A stretch of 64,000 nucleotides of DNA from Palsa-504 sp963800415 (lineage in GTDB: Bacteria > Actinomycetota > Actinomycetes > Streptosporangiales > Streptosporangiaceae): positions 1-64,000 of the forward strand of contig CAWDBS010000009.1 in assembly GCA_963800415.1 (NCBI GenBank), given 5' to 3'. Position 1 is the stretch's first letter; each line of letters begins with the position of its first letter. The notes beneath the pieces were generated by a model. That model did not search any database. It saw only the letters and a program-made list of their open reading frames with translations, and had not been told where the DNA came from. Positions 24,743-34,116 of the stretch are shown piece after piece. The position numbers were made by a program, and so were the translations under genes.

Positions 24743-26827
24743 GTGAGTAATCAGGCCAATCTTGACTGGACGGCGACCGACGAGCGCGCAGTCGATCTCA
24801 TCCGGGTCCTCGCGATGGATTCGGTGCAAAAAGCAGGCTCAGGACACCCGGGCACGGCGATGAGCCTCGCGCCGGCGGCCTACTTGCTGTTCCAGCGTCT
24901 GCTCAGGCACGACCCGGCCGATCCGCACTGGCCGGGCCGCGATCGTTTCGTGCTGTCCTGCGGGCATTCCAGCCTCACCCTGTACATCCAGCTGTACCTG
25001 TCCGGCTACGGCCTGACCCTGGATGACCTGAAGGCCCTGCGCACCTGGGGAAGCATCACGCCCGGGCACCCGGAGCACAGGCTCACCCCAGGCGTGGAGA
25101 CCACCACCGGCCCGCTCGGTCAGGGCATCGGGAACGCGGTCGGCATGGCGATGGCAGCCCGGCGCGAGCGCGGCCTGCTCGACCCGGACGCCGAGCCTGG
25201 CCAGAGCCCGTTCGACCACTACCTCTATTGCTTCGTGTCCGACGGCGACATCGAAGAGGGCATCAGCCATGAGGTGTCTTCGCTAGCCGGCCACCAGGAG
25301 CTGGGCAACCTCATCGTCCTCTACGACGACAACCAGATCTCCATCGAGGACAACACCAAGATCGCTAAGTCCGAAGACGTCTGCGCGCGCTACGAGGCCT
25401 ACGGCTGGCATGTGCAGAAGGTGAACTGGCGGACGCCTGACGGCTACCACGAGGACGTACCGGCACTGTACCAGGCGTTCCGGAACGCCAAGGAGCACAC
25501 TGAGGCGCCCTCCTTTATCGCGCTGAGCACGATCATCGGCTGGCCCGCCCCGAACAAGAAGGACACCGGCGCGGCGCACGGGTCCGCGCTCGGCGTGCCT
25601 GAGGTGCAGGCGACCAAGAAGATCCTGCACTTCGATCCCGAGGTCGACTTCCCGGTCGAGGACGAGGCGCTGAACCATGCGCGCCAGGTCGCGGAGCGCG
25701 GCAAGAAGCTGCATGCGCACTGGGAGGGGCCGTTCGCCGCCTGGGCGAGCGCTAACCCGGAACGCAAGGCACTGTTCGACCGGATGGCCGCTCACCGTCT
25801 GCCGGACGGATGGACCGAGAAGCTTCCCTCGTTCCCGGCCGACGCCAAGGGCATGGCTACCCGCAAGGCGTCGGGCGCTATCCTCACCGCGCTCGCCCCG
25901 GTGCTGCCCGAACTGTGGGGCGGCTCGGCCGACCTGGCCGAGAGCAACCTCACCACGATGGAGGGTGAGCCTTCGTTCATCCCCACCGATCACCAGACCG
26001 CCATGTGGCCGGGCAACCCGTACGGGCGCACGATGCACTTCGGCATCCGCGAGCATGGCATGGGCGCCATCTTGAACGGGATCGCGCTCAGCCTCGGCAC
26101 CCGCCCTTACGGCGGCACGTTCCTCGTGTTCAGCGACTACATGCGGCCCTCCGTCAGGCTGGCGGCGCTGATGGAACTGCCGGTCACCTACGTGTGGACG
26201 CACGACTCCATCGGGCTCGGCGAGGACGGCCCCACCCACCAGCCGATCGAGCAAGTGTGGGCGCTGCGCGCCATCCCGGGCCTGGAGGTGGTCAGGCCAG
26301 GGGACGCCAACGAGACCGTGATCGCCTGGCGGACCATCCTGGAGCGGGCCCGGCCCGCAGCCCTGTGCCTGACCAGGCAGAACCTCCCCGTGCTCGACCG
26401 GTCAGCCGGTAATGGGCAGGGCCTGGCGAGCGCCGAGGGCGTGGCCCGCGGCGGTTACCTGCTCGCCGGGGGCGGCGACGTGATCCTGATCGCCACCGGC
26501 AGCGAGGTCTCGATCGCACTCGAGGCCCGCGAGATGCTGGCCGCCGACGGCGTCTCGGCCCGGGTGGTGTCCATGCCGTGCGTGGAGTGGTTCAACGACC
26601 AGGACGAGTCCTACCGGCGTGAGGTGCTGCCCTCCGCCATCCGCGCCCGGGTGTCGGTGGAAGCCGGCATTACCGCCCCCTGGCGCTTGTTCACCGGAGA
26701 TGCGGGCGCTTCAATCGGAGTAGACCACTTCGGCGCATCGGCCGATTACAAGAAGCTCTACCAGGAGTTCGGTATCACCGCGGAGCGGGTCGCCGCAGCC
26801 GCACGCGACAGTCTGGCTCGGGTCTAA
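24743..26827 (+). CDS. tkt: transketolase
   Basis: 694 aa, full length. Thiamine diphosphate and substrate motifs: KAGSGHPGTAMSLAP (about residue 35), the GDGDIEEG-like SDGDIEEGISHE (about 160) and the pyrimidine-domain segment HDSIGLGEDGPTHQPIEQ (about 490). Moves two-carbon units in the pentose phosphate pathway. GTG start 10 nt after ctaA; first gene of tkt-tal-zwf-opcA-pgl. Confidence 0.97.
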   Translation: MSNQANLDWTATDERAVDLIRVLAMDSVQKAGSGHPGTAMSLAPAAYLLFQRLLRHDPADPHWPGRDRFVLSCGHSSLTLYIQLYLSGYGLTLDDLKALRTWGSITPGHPEHRLTPGVETTTGPLGQGIGNAVGMAMAARRERGLLDPDAEPGQSPFDHYLYCFVSDGDIEEGISHEVSSLAGHQELGNLIVLYDDNQISIEDNTKIAKSEDVCARYEAYGWHVQKVNWRTPDGYHEDVPALYQAFRNAKEHTEAPSFIALSTIIGWPAPNKKDTGAAHGSALGVPEVQATKKILHFDPEVDFPVEDEALNHARQVAERGKKLHAHWEGPFAAWASANPERKALFDRMAAHRLPDGWTEKLPSFPADAKGMATRKASGAILTALAPVLPELWGGSADLAESNLTTMEGEPSFIPTDHQTAMWPGNPYGRTMHFGIREHGMGAILNGIALSLGTRPYGGTFLVFSDYMRPSVRLAALMELPVTYVWTHDSIGLGEDGPTHQPIEQVWALRAIPGLEVVRPGDANETVIAWRTILERARPAALCLTRQNLPVLDRSAGNGQGLASAEGVARGGYLLAGGGDVILIATGSEVSIALEAREMLAADGVSARVVSMPCVEWFNDQDESYRREVLPSAIRARVSVEAGITAPWRLFTGDAGASIGVDHFGASADYKKLYQEFGITAERVAAAARDSLARV

Positions 26828-26861
26828 GACCGACCCGCGCCGCGCAGGAAGGAAAAGCACG

Positions 26862-27962
26862 GTGTCAGTTGACCTTCTCGGACAGCTCTCCGAGGCCGGC
26901 GTGTCGGTGTGGCTGGATGACATCAGCCGCGACCGGCTGCGTACCGGCAACCTGCAGTCGCTCATAGACAACCACGTGGTCGGCGTGACCTCCAACCCGA
27001 CGATCTTCGCGCACGCGCTGGCTAGCGGGTCGTCCTACGACGGCCAGCTCGCCGACCTGAAGACCCGCGGCGTTTCGGTGGAAGAAGCGTCCCGCATGAT
27101 CACCACCTACGACGTCCGCTGGGCGTGCGACGTGCTGCGCCCGGCGTACGACGCGACGGGCGGCCAGGACGGCCGGGTGTCGATCGAGGTCGACCCGAGG
27201 GTGGCCAGGGACACGGCCAAGACCATCGCCGAGGCGCGGGCGCTGTGGTGGCTGGTGGACCGGCCAAACCTGTTTATCAAGATCCCGGCTACCGTCGAGG
27301 GGCTGCCCGCGATCACGCAGGCCATCTCGGAGGGCATCAGCGTCAACGTCACGCTGATCTTCTCGCTGCAGCGGCACGGCGAGGTGATCGACGCGTACGT
27401 GGCGGGCCTGGAGAAAGCCGCCGAGGCCGGGCACGACATCTCGCAGATCCGCTCGGTGGCGTCGTTCTTCGTCAGCCGGGTGGACACCGAGGTCGACGCC
27501 AGGCTGGACAAGCTGGGCACGCCTGAGGCCAAGGCGCTGCGCGGCAAGGCGGCCATCGCGAACGCGCGGCTCGCCTACGAGCTGTTCGAGCAGAAGTGCG
27601 CCGAGAAGCGCTGGCAGGCCCTGGCCGCGCAGGGCGGGAACGTCCAGCGGCCGCTGTGGGCCTCGACCTCCACCAAGGATCCGTCGTACCCGGACACCAT
27701 GTACGTGACCGAGCTGGTCGTCGCCGACACGGTGAACACCATGCCCGAGGCCACCATCAAGGCGTTCGCGGACCACGGCGATTTCCGCGGTGACACGGTG
27801 CACGGCAGCTACGACGCGTCCCGGAAGGTATTCGCCGACTTGGAGAAGCTCGGCATCGCCTACGACGACGTGGTACAGGTGCTGGAGGACGAGGGCGTCG
27901 CGAAGTTCATGGCGTCGTGGAATGAACTGCTCGACACGATAAGAACGCACCCGGGGCTCTGA
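26862..27962 (+). CDS. tal: transaldolase
   Basis: 366 aa, actinobacterial TalA class. SVWLDDISRDRL and GVTSNPTIFAHA mark the N-terminus; NLFIKIPATVEGLPAI contains the Schiff-base lysine (about residue 142). GTG start with AAGGAAGG upstream. Transfers dihydroxyacetone units between sugar phosphates. Its stop is directly followed by the zwf start. Confidence 0.96.
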   Translation: MSVDLLGQLSEAGVSVWLDDISRDRLRTGNLQSLIDNHVVGVTSNPTIFAHALASGSSYDGQLADLKTRGVSVEEASRMITTYDVRWACDVLRPAYDATGGQDGRVSIEVDPRVARDTAKTIAEARALWWLVDRPNLFIKIPATVEGLPAITQAISEGISVNVTLIFSLQRHGEVIDAYVAGLEKAAEAGHDISQIRSVASFFVSRVDTEVDARLDKLGTPEAKALRGKAAIANARLAYELFEQKCAEKRWQALAAQGGNVQRPLWASTSTKDPSYPDTMYVTELVVADTVNTMPEATIKAFADHGDFRGDTVHGSYDASRKVFADLEKLGIAYDDVVQVLEDEGVAKFMASWNELLDTIRTHPGL

Positions 27963-29552
27963 GTGACGACGACGGACCAGGGCATGGCCCCGGCCAACCC
28001 CGGTGTTATCAAAGGACTGCAGGAGATGTCCGAATCGCTTAATCCGCTCCGCGACCCGCGGGACCGGCGTATCCCCCGGGTGGCCGGTCCATGCGTGCTC
28101 GTCATGTTCGGGGTCACCGGGGACCTGGCGCGCAAGAAGCTCATGCCGGCCGTCTACGACCTGGCCAACCGCGGCCTGCTGCCGCCGGGCTTCTCGTTCG
28201 TCGGCTTCGCCCGCCGGGACTGGGCGGACGAGGACTTCGCCCAGCTCACCTACGAGGCCGTGAAGGAGTACGCCCGCACGCCGTTCCGCGACGCGGTCTG
28301 GCAGCAGCTCAGCGAGGGCGTCAGGTTCGTATCCGGGTCGTTCGACGACGACGAGGCCTTCGACCAGCTGGCCGATACCGTGATGAAGCTGGATGCCGAG
28401 CGGGGTACCGGCGGGAACTACGCGTTCTACCTGTCGATCCCGCCGAGTCAGTTTCCCACGGTGGTGCGGCAGCTCAAGCGCAGCGGCCTGGCTGACTCCG
28501 ACAACGGCGGCTGGCGCCGGGTGGTGATCGAGAAGCCGTTCGGTCATGACCTGGCCAGCGCGCGGGAGCTGAACGCGACCCTGGAGGGGGTCTTCCCGCC
28601 GGAAGCGGTGTTCCGCATCGACCACTACCTCGGCAAGGAGACGGTCCAGAACATCCTGGCGCTGCGCTTCGCCAACGAGATGTACGAGCCGATCTGGAAT
28701 CGCGGCTACGTGGACCACGTCCAGATCACGATGGCCGAGGACATCGGCATCGGCGGCCGGGCGGGCTATTACGACGGCATCGGCGCCGCCCGCGACGTGA
28801 TGCAGAACCATCTGCTGCAACTGCTCGCGCTGACCGCCATGGAGGAGCCGGTCGCGTTCGACGCGGATTCGCTGCGGACGGAGAAGGTGAAGGTGCTGTC
28901 CGCGGTCCGGCTGCCCGCCGACCTCGCGACGGGCACGGCGCGCGGGCAGTACACGGCCGGCTGGCAGGGCGGACGCCAGGTGCGCGGGTTCCTTGAGGAG
29001 GAAGGCATCCCGCCCGATTCCCGTACCGAGACCTACGCCGCGCTGCGGCTGGGCGTCGACACCAGGCGCTGGGCCGGGGTGCCGTTCTACCTGCGCGCGG
29101 GCAAGCGGCAGCCGCGCCGGATGACGGAGATCGCGCTGATCTTCCACCGCGCCCCGCACCTGCCGTTCTCCGCCACCGACACCGAGGAACTCGGCCAGAA
29201 CGCACTGGTGATCAGGATCCAGCCGGACGAGGGCATCACGGTCAGGTTCGGTTCGAAGGTGCCGGGCACCGCGATGGAAGTCCGGGACGTGAACATGGAC
29301 TTCGCCTACGGCGAGTCGTTCACCGAGTCGAGCCCCGAAGCCTACGAGCGGCTGCTGCTCGACGTCCTCATCGGCGACCCCCCGCTGTTCCCCCGGCAGC
29401 AGGAAGTCGAGCTCGGCTGGATGATCCTCGATCCGGTGGAAGAATTCTGGGCCTCCTACACCAAGCCGGAACCGTATCCGGCGGGCTCGGCGGGTCCCCC
29501 CTCGGCCGACGCGCTCATGGCACGGGACGGACGGGCATGGCGGCGTTTGTAG
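27963..29552 (+). CDS. zwf: glucose-6-phosphate 1-dehydrogenase
   Basis: 529 aa. NADP-binding GVTGDLARKKL, the substrate and catalytic motif RIDHYLGKE (about residue 218) and EKPFGHDLASA are intact. The GTG start abuts the tal stop (TGAGTG). First oxidative step of the pentose phosphate pathway; OpcA, encoded next, is its known partner in actinobacteria. Confidence 0.97.
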   Translation: MTTTDQGMAPANPGVIKGLQEMSESLNPLRDPRDRRIPRVAGPCVLVMFGVTGDLARKKLMPAVYDLANRGLLPPGFSFVGFARRDWADEDFAQLTYEAVKEYARTPFRDAVWQQLSEGVRFVSGSFDDDEAFDQLADTVMKLDAERGTGGNYAFYLSIPPSQFPTVVRQLKRSGLADSDNGGWRRVVIEKPFGHDLASARELNATLEGVFPPEAVFRIDHYLGKETVQNILALRFANEMYEPIWNRGYVDHVQITMAEDIGIGGRAGYYDGIGAARDVMQNHLLQLLALTAMEEPVAFDADSLRTEKVKVLSAVRLPADLATGTARGQYTAGWQGGRQVRGFLEEEGIPPDSRTETYAALRLGVDTRRWAGVPFYLRAGKRQPRRMTEIALIFHRAPHLPFSATDTEELGQNALVIRIQPDEGITVRFGSKVPGTAMEVRDVNMDFAYGESFTESSPEAYERLLLDVLIGDPPLFPRQQEVELGWMILDPVEEFWASYTKPEPYPAGSAGPPSADALMARDGRAWRRL

Positions 29553-29571
29553 GGCTGGCAAGGAGGCCGCG

Positions 29572-30480
29572 ATGACCATCGACTTGACCGACACCACCAC
29601 CAGCGCGATCCACGACGCGCTCACCCAGGCGCGCCGCCGGATGGGCGGCCCCGCCTCCGGCATGGTGCTGACGCTGATCATCGTCACCGACGAGGCCGCG
29701 CAGTACAACGCCGTCCGGGCGGCTAACCAGGCGGGCCGTGAGCACCCGAGCCGGGTGCTCGCCGTCATCACCCGCAAGCCCAAGGCCGAGTCGCGGCTAG
29801 ACGCCGAGATCCGGGTGGGCGAGACAGGCCCGGGCGAGACGATCCTGCTGCGCATGTACGGCCCGCTCGGCCAGCACGCCGACTCGGTGGTCGCGCCGCT
29901 GCTCGCTCCGGACGTGCCCGTGGTCACCTGGTGGCCCGACGAGGCGCCGTCCTCGCCGAGCGCGGATCCGCTCGGCGTGCTGGCGCGGCGCCGTGTGACG
30001 GATGCGGCGGCCAGCGAGGAACCCAGGGACATGCTGCTGACCCTGGCCAAGGTCTACCAGCCGGGTGATACCGACCTGAGCTGGACCCGGGCGACCTCCT
30101 GGCGCTCCCTGCTCGCCGCCACCCTGGACCAGCCCTACCCTGAGCTGCTCAGCGGCGAGGTCCTGGCCGAGCCGGACAACCCGAGCGCGGACCTGATCGC
30201 GGCCTGGCTCGGGCTGCGGCTCGGCATCGAGGTCCAGCGCGGTCAGTCCGGCGGCCCCGGGATCACCGAGGTGGGCTTCGAGACGGCGGACGGGAAGGTC
30301 GCGCTGTTCCGGCCGGATGGCCGTAACGCCACCCTGTCCTGGCCGGGGCGCCCGGAGCGCCGGGTGGCGCTGCACCGGCGCGAGGCCGCCGAACTGATCG
30401 CCGAGGAGTTGCGCCGGCTCGAGCCGGACCTGGTCTACGCCGAGACGCTGCGCGCCCTGGCCGCAGGCGCAGCTCAGTGA
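29572..30480 (+). CDS. opcA: OpcA, glucose-6-phosphate dehydrogenase assembly protein
   Basis: 302 aa. Conserved OpcA segments include PDVPVVTWWPDEAP (about residues 117-130) and TDLSWTRATSWRSLLAATLD. Good AAGGAGG site before ATG 29572. Needed for full Zwf activity in cyanobacteria and actinobacteria. Sits between zwf and pgl. Confidence 0.95.
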   Translation: MTIDLTDTTTSAIHDALTQARRRMGGPASGMVLTLIIVTDEAAQYNAVRAANQAGREHPSRVLAVITRKPKAESRLDAEIRVGETGPGETILLRMYGPLGQHADSVVAPLLAPDVPVVTWWPDEAPSSPSADPLGVLARRRVTDAAASEEPRDMLLTLAKVYQPGDTDLSWTRATSWRSLLAATLDQPYPELLSGEVLAEPDNPSADLIAAWLGLRLGIEVQRGQSGGPGITEVGFETADGKVALFRPDGRNATLSWPGRPERRVALHRREAAELIAEELRRLEPDLVYAETLRALAAGAAQ

Positions 30481-30532
30481 CCGAGGGCAGGCGGCGTCTA
30501 CAAGCGCCCCGGAGGCGAGCGGAAGAAACATC

Positions 30533-31312
30533 ATGAGCGTGCCCGAGGTGATCGTGCACCGCGACGCCACGCTGCTCGCTCAAGCCGTCGCTGCGCGCCT
30601 GGTCACCAGGCTGGTCGACGCGGTGGCCGCCCGCGGCACCGCGTCGGTGGTACTGACCGGTGGCGGCATCGGCACTGCGGTGCTCGCCGAACTGGCCGGC
30701 GCCCCGGCCCGGGACGCCATTGACTGGCGGCATCTGGACATCTGGTGGGGAGACGAGCGGTTCCTCCCGGCCGGCCACCCGGACAGGAACGAGACCGGCG
30801 CGCGCTCGGCCCTGCTCGATCACGTGGACGTGGACCCGGCCCGGGTGTACCCCATGCCGGGGCCTGACGGGCCCGACGGCGACAACCCGGAGGCGGCCGC
30901 CGCCAGGTACGCGTCGTGGCTGGCCGCCGCGACCAGGCCGGAGGACCACGGCCCGGTGCCCGCGTTCGACGTGCTGATGCTCGGCATCGGCCCGGAGGGG
31001 CACGTCGCCTCGCTGTTTCCCGGCATGCCCGCGCTGTACGACGAGCGGCCGGTCGTGGCGGTGCGCGGCTCGCCCAAGCCCCCGCCGATCCGGCTGACCA
31101 TGACCCTGCCGTCGATCCAGGCGGCCCGCGAGGTCTGGATCCTCGCATCGGGCCCAGACAAGGCCAACGCGATCGCGATGGCGCTGTCAGACGCCGGGCC
31201 CGTGCAGGTTCCCGCCGCTGGTGCCCGCGGCAGGCAGCGGACGCTAATCCTGCTCGACAGCGACGCCGCGGCCAAAGTGCCGCCGCAGATCGGCCGCCAG
31301 GGCGCCCACTGA
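30533..31312 (+). CDS. pgl: 6-phosphogluconolactonase
   Basis: 259 aa. NagB/RpiA-type fold with VVLTGGGIG, WWGDERFLPAGHPDRN (about residues 72-87) and DVLMLGIGPEGHVASLFPG (about 145-163). Hydrolyses 6-phosphogluconolactone made by Zwf. Last gene of the operon; 52 nt after opcA. Confidence 0.96.
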   Translation: MSVPEVIVHRDATLLAQAVAARLVTRLVDAVAARGTASVVLTGGGIGTAVLAELAGAPARDAIDWRHLDIWWGDERFLPAGHPDRNETGARSALLDHVDVDPARVYPMPGPDGPDGDNPEAAAARYASWLAAATRPEDHGPVPAFDVLMLGIGPEGHVASLFPGMPALYDERPVVAVRGSPKPPPIRLTMTLPSIQAAREVWILASGPDKANAIAMALSDAGPVQVPAAGARGRQRTLILLDSDAAAKVPPQIGRQGAH

Positions 31313-31488
31313 CTTATCTGCCCCGGCCTGCCGAACTCCGCCCGCGCCGCATACACTGCAGCGCCGCGCCGCCGCTCCCGTAATTCTTGGTCCACTGCAG
31401 CCGAATAGCCGCCTGCCCAGGCGCGGGATAAGAAATACCGGTTGTAAAGTATGGCGCGGGCCTGCGTGTCAGCCGTCACGGATGGTTA

Positions 31489-31908
31489 TCAGCGTCCCCC
31501 GTAGCCTACCCGGCATGCGAGCAGGCAGATGAACACGACTGACAGCGCAGCCGCCGTGTCCGGCGATCCAGCCGCCGCCGCGATCATGATCCAGACGAAG
31601 ATGACCGGTAGCAGCCGGCCCAGCGGCCGGTCGCGCCCGCCATTACGCGGCCTGGGCACCGACGGCGCGACTTGCGCGGCGGGAACCGGGTGCGGTAGTC
31701 GTTGCGGCAGGTCAGCGCCGAGTACCGGTTCGACGGGCAGGTCCCCTGTCAGTTCGCGCAGGTCAGCCCAGGTCTTCGAGGCGTAGGCGGCCGAGGTGCG
31801 TTCCTCGAATTCGTCGAGCGTCAGCCGGCCATCCGTGTACGCATCCCGGAGAACGTCGACAACGCTCTCCCGCTCTTTGTCGGACGCGCGGATCGGTCGG
31901 TCGGTCAT
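31489..31908 (-). CDS. DUF1707 membrane protein
   Basis: About 139 aa. The DUF1707 domain is visible at residues 1-58: IRASDKERESVVDVL followed by DAYTDGRLTLDEFEERTSAA and a conserved Trp/Asp-Leu-x-x-Leu segment. A Pro-rich linker precedes one or two hydrophobic helices at the C-terminus (LLPVIFVWIMIAAAAG). ATG 31908 has GGAAGG 9-10 nt upstream; a GTG two codons earlier is possible. Function unknown. Confidence 0.85.
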   Translation of the reverse strand: MTDRPIRASDKERESVVDVLRDAYTDGRLTLDEFEERTSAAYASKTWADLRELTGDLPVEPVLGADLPQRLPHPVPAAQVAPSVPRPRNGGRDRPLGRLLPVIFVWIMIAAAAGSPDTAAALSVVFICLLACRVGYGGR

Positions 31909-31993
31909 CGGCACGGAACCTTCCTGGTGTTCTCTTTGATCCTAACCCAGTACTCGGCGGAACCCGTCAGGTGAGGACAGGAGAGCGTGCGGA

Positions 31994-32145
31994 TGGCAGG
32001 GTGGGGGATGACACGCGATCGGGCCGCACCGGTGTTCACGCTGACGCCCGGCCCCGCCGGGGCGACTCCGGCCACGCCGGCGGCGCTGTCTCACTCTGAC
32101 GCGGCATCCGAATGGTCATGAAAAGCGAGGGACTTTAGTCCTCGC
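31994..32145 (+). mobile_element. possible relic of an IS200/IS605-type element end
   Basis: The only notable content of the gene-free stretch 31,909-32,356. A short frame from ATG 31994 ends GGATPATPAALSHSDAASEWS-like and stops; such Ala/Pro/Thr tails are common at TnpB C-termini. It is followed 15 nt later by a 21-nt imperfect hairpin at 32,125-32,145 (GCGAGG-g-ACT / AGTCCTCGC), similar to IS605-type right ends. Both signals are weak. No transposase core is present. Confidence 0.3.
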
Positions 32146-32356
32146 ACCTTCACCCGACTCGGCGTTACGCTGTTGGCGAATCATTCATCTGGTCAATCTG
32201 CGCCGGATGTGACCAGAGGAAGGTTCTGGCGTGAAGGTTTTGGTGCAGCCAACAAGGTCTTCTTGCCAGCCACGCAGTTAACGCCGGGCACCCGCTCTCT
32301 CGACCGCCGCATGATACGCAGGGAGCCGGAGCCATTCCTCACCAGGAGGGATCGAT

Positions 32357-33043
32357 ATGAGCGTCAGCGAAGACCGTACAGTCCACCCCCACCCCACCAC
32401 TCCTGCCCCCGGCTCGGGCATCGCCGATCCTGCCCCGCTCGGGCTGGCCGCCTTTGCCCTCACCACGTTCCTGCTGTCCGCCCGGAACGCCGGCTGGATG
32501 ACCCATACCACCGGCAACTCGTGGCTCCCCTTTGCTCTCGCGTACGGCGGACTCGCCCAGCTGCTGGCCGCCATGTGGGGGTTCGCCAAAAAGAACGTCG
32601 TCGCCGCGACCGGCTTCGGCACCTTCGGCGCCTTCTGGGTCGGCCTCGGCTTTTATATTCTGCTCGTAGCGGATCCGGCAGTCGCGACTGCGCTTAAGGC
32701 GCCGGCCACGCTACCGGCGGCGGTCACGACCATCAACCACGACCTCGGCTGGATCCTGCTCGGGTTCGCCGTCTTCACCACGTACACGCTGATCCTGGTC
32801 AGTCAGACGAACACGGCCTTGTTTGCCACCTTCCTGCTCCTGTGGATCACCTTGATCATCCTGTGCATCGGGTTCTTCAACGCTGGCGCAGCACTCCCGC
32901 TCGCTCCCACAGGAACGATCAAGATCGGCGGCTACCTCGGCGTGCTCACCGCGGCCGTCGCCTGGTACACCTCGGCGGCGGACTTCTCGACCGGCATGGG
33001 CGGCAAGCTCAGGTTCCCCGTGGGCCCGCCGCTGATCAAGTAA
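32357..33043 (+). CDS. acetate/succinate transporter, GPR1/FUN34/YaaH (AceTr) family
   Basis: 228 aa with six hydrophobic segments. The family motif NPAPLGL appears as ADPAPLGLAAFALTTF (residues about 23-38), and TINHDLGWILLGFAVFTTYT is a characteristic later helix. Moves acetate or other monocarboxylates with protons or as a channel. Strong AGGAGGG site 8 nt before ATG 32357. Monocistronic, followed by a strong terminator. Confidence 0.92.
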   Translation: MSVSEDRTVHPHPTTPAPGSGIADPAPLGLAAFALTTFLLSARNAGWMTHTTGNSWLPFALAYGGLAQLLAAMWGFAKKNVVAATGFGTFGAFWVGLGFYILLVADPAVATALKAPATLPAAVTTINHDLGWILLGFAVFTTYTLILVSQTNTALFATFLLLWITLIILCIGFFNAGAALPLAPTGTIKIGGYLGVLTAAVAWYTSAADFSTGMGGKLRFPVGPPLIK

Positions 33044-33061
33044 ACACCCTGAGCGCGTAGC

Positions 33062-33102
33062 CGCTGGGGACCGGGCCGGAGCGGCCCGGTCCCCAGCGTT
33101 TT
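33062..33102 (+). terminator. rho-independent terminator after the AceTr gene
   Basis: Perfect 16-bp GC-rich stem (33,062-33,077 with 33,083-33,098), 5-nt loop GGAGC, followed by TTTT. Confidence 0.9.
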
Positions 33103-33208
33103 GCCTGCCTGGCTCGTCCTGCGTTTAGTTCTTCGGGGTCATCAGGTGGCCTGGCCTACCGCCGGATAGCGTTAGGCGGACGAAATAGTCGCGAAGGGAG
33201 GAGTGCGG

Positions 33209-33952
33209 GTGCAGAACGGCAGGCAGATCGATCTGTCGGCGCAGGTTGAGCGGGTCAAGCGCAAGACGCGACCGTGGAAGTCGATCATCGCGCTGCTGCT
33301 CGCGATCGCCGCCGCGGTCATCTCGCACCGGGCCAGCCACGGCCGGTCTACCTTCCTCCAAACGAGCGCTCGGACCAACCAGTTCATCACCTACGGCACA
33401 GCCGTGCTGTTCCTCGTTTTCGGGTCCACGGCGACCTACGGTCTGGCCGGGAAGTCGAGGGAACTGCTCGAGCCGAGGGCCGGCCCGGCGCATGCCGCCA
33501 TCGTCCGGTACGCCATCTTGCTCGTCGGCGCGTTCACGACGCTGGTGATCACGCTCGTGCTGTTCGGCGTTAACGTCAGCCAGCTCGTCCTCGGCGGGGC
33601 GCTCACCACCGTCTTCGTCAGTATCGCGGCACAGCAGGCGCTCAGCAACGTGTTCGCCGGGCTGGTACTGGTCTTTGCCAGGCCGTTCAAGGTGGGTGAC
33701 GCGATCCGGCTGCGGGCCGGAGCGCTTGGCGGCACGCTCGACGGCATCGTGACCGATATCGGGATCACCTACGTCCGCTTTAACAGCGACGGCAGCGTGA
33801 TGTCGGTTCCCAACTCCCAGGTGCTCAACGCGGTGGTCGGGCCCATCCCGCCGAAACCAGACGAGGAGGAACCTCCCGTCGCCGCGGACGGCAGGTCGGG
33901 CACGCCGGGCGGCCCGGAGCAGCCGCAGCCTCGACCGGGCGGATCCGCCTAG
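33209..33952 (+). CDS. small mechanosensitive (MscS-family) ion channel
   Basis: 247 aa from GTG 33209 with GGGAGG 7 nt upstream; an in-frame GTG at 33203 overlaps that site. Three membrane helices are followed by the pore-lining helix and beta domain (VFVSIAAQQALSNVFAGLVL then FARPFKVGDAIRL), the MscS core. A short acidic Pro-rich tail replaces the long C-terminal cage of E. coli MscS. Releases solutes on hypo-osmotic shock. Confidence 0.9.
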   Translation: MQNGRQIDLSAQVERVKRKTRPWKSIIALLLAIAAAVISHRASHGRSTFLQTSARTNQFITYGTAVLFLVFGSTATYGLAGKSRELLEPRAGPAHAAIVRYAILLVGAFTTLVITLVLFGVNVSQLVLGGALTTVFVSIAAQQALSNVFAGLVLVFARPFKVGDAIRLRAGALGGTLDGIVTDIGITYVRFNSDGSVMSVPNSQVLNAVVGPIPPKPDEEEPPVAADGRSGTPGGPEQPQPRPGGSA

Positions 33953-33964
33953 AGCTAGACAGAA

Positions 33965-33998
33965 CGAAGGCCCGGCTGGCAAGCCAGCCGGCCCTTCG
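33965..33998. terminator. bidirectional terminator between convergent genes
   Basis: 16-bp stem with one mismatch (33,965-33,980 with 33,983-33,998) and a 2-nt loop, between mscS and the convergent Gln/Tyr-rich gene. Confidence 0.8.
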
Positions 33999-34116
33999 TC
34001 ACGATAACCGGTGCGGAGGTCGCCTCTCGGCGAAAGGCACAACGCGGCTCCAGCCGAACGGTATTCCGCGAAGGCAGTAGGTGCGGCCCGGGGGACACAG
34101 CCGCACCGATCGATAC

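Noticed and set aside
26865..30050. A 1061-codon open frame on the minus strand opposite tal-zwf-opcA
   Set aside because: Antisense shadow of well-conserved genes in high-GC DNA; Arg/Gly/His-rich with no domain.
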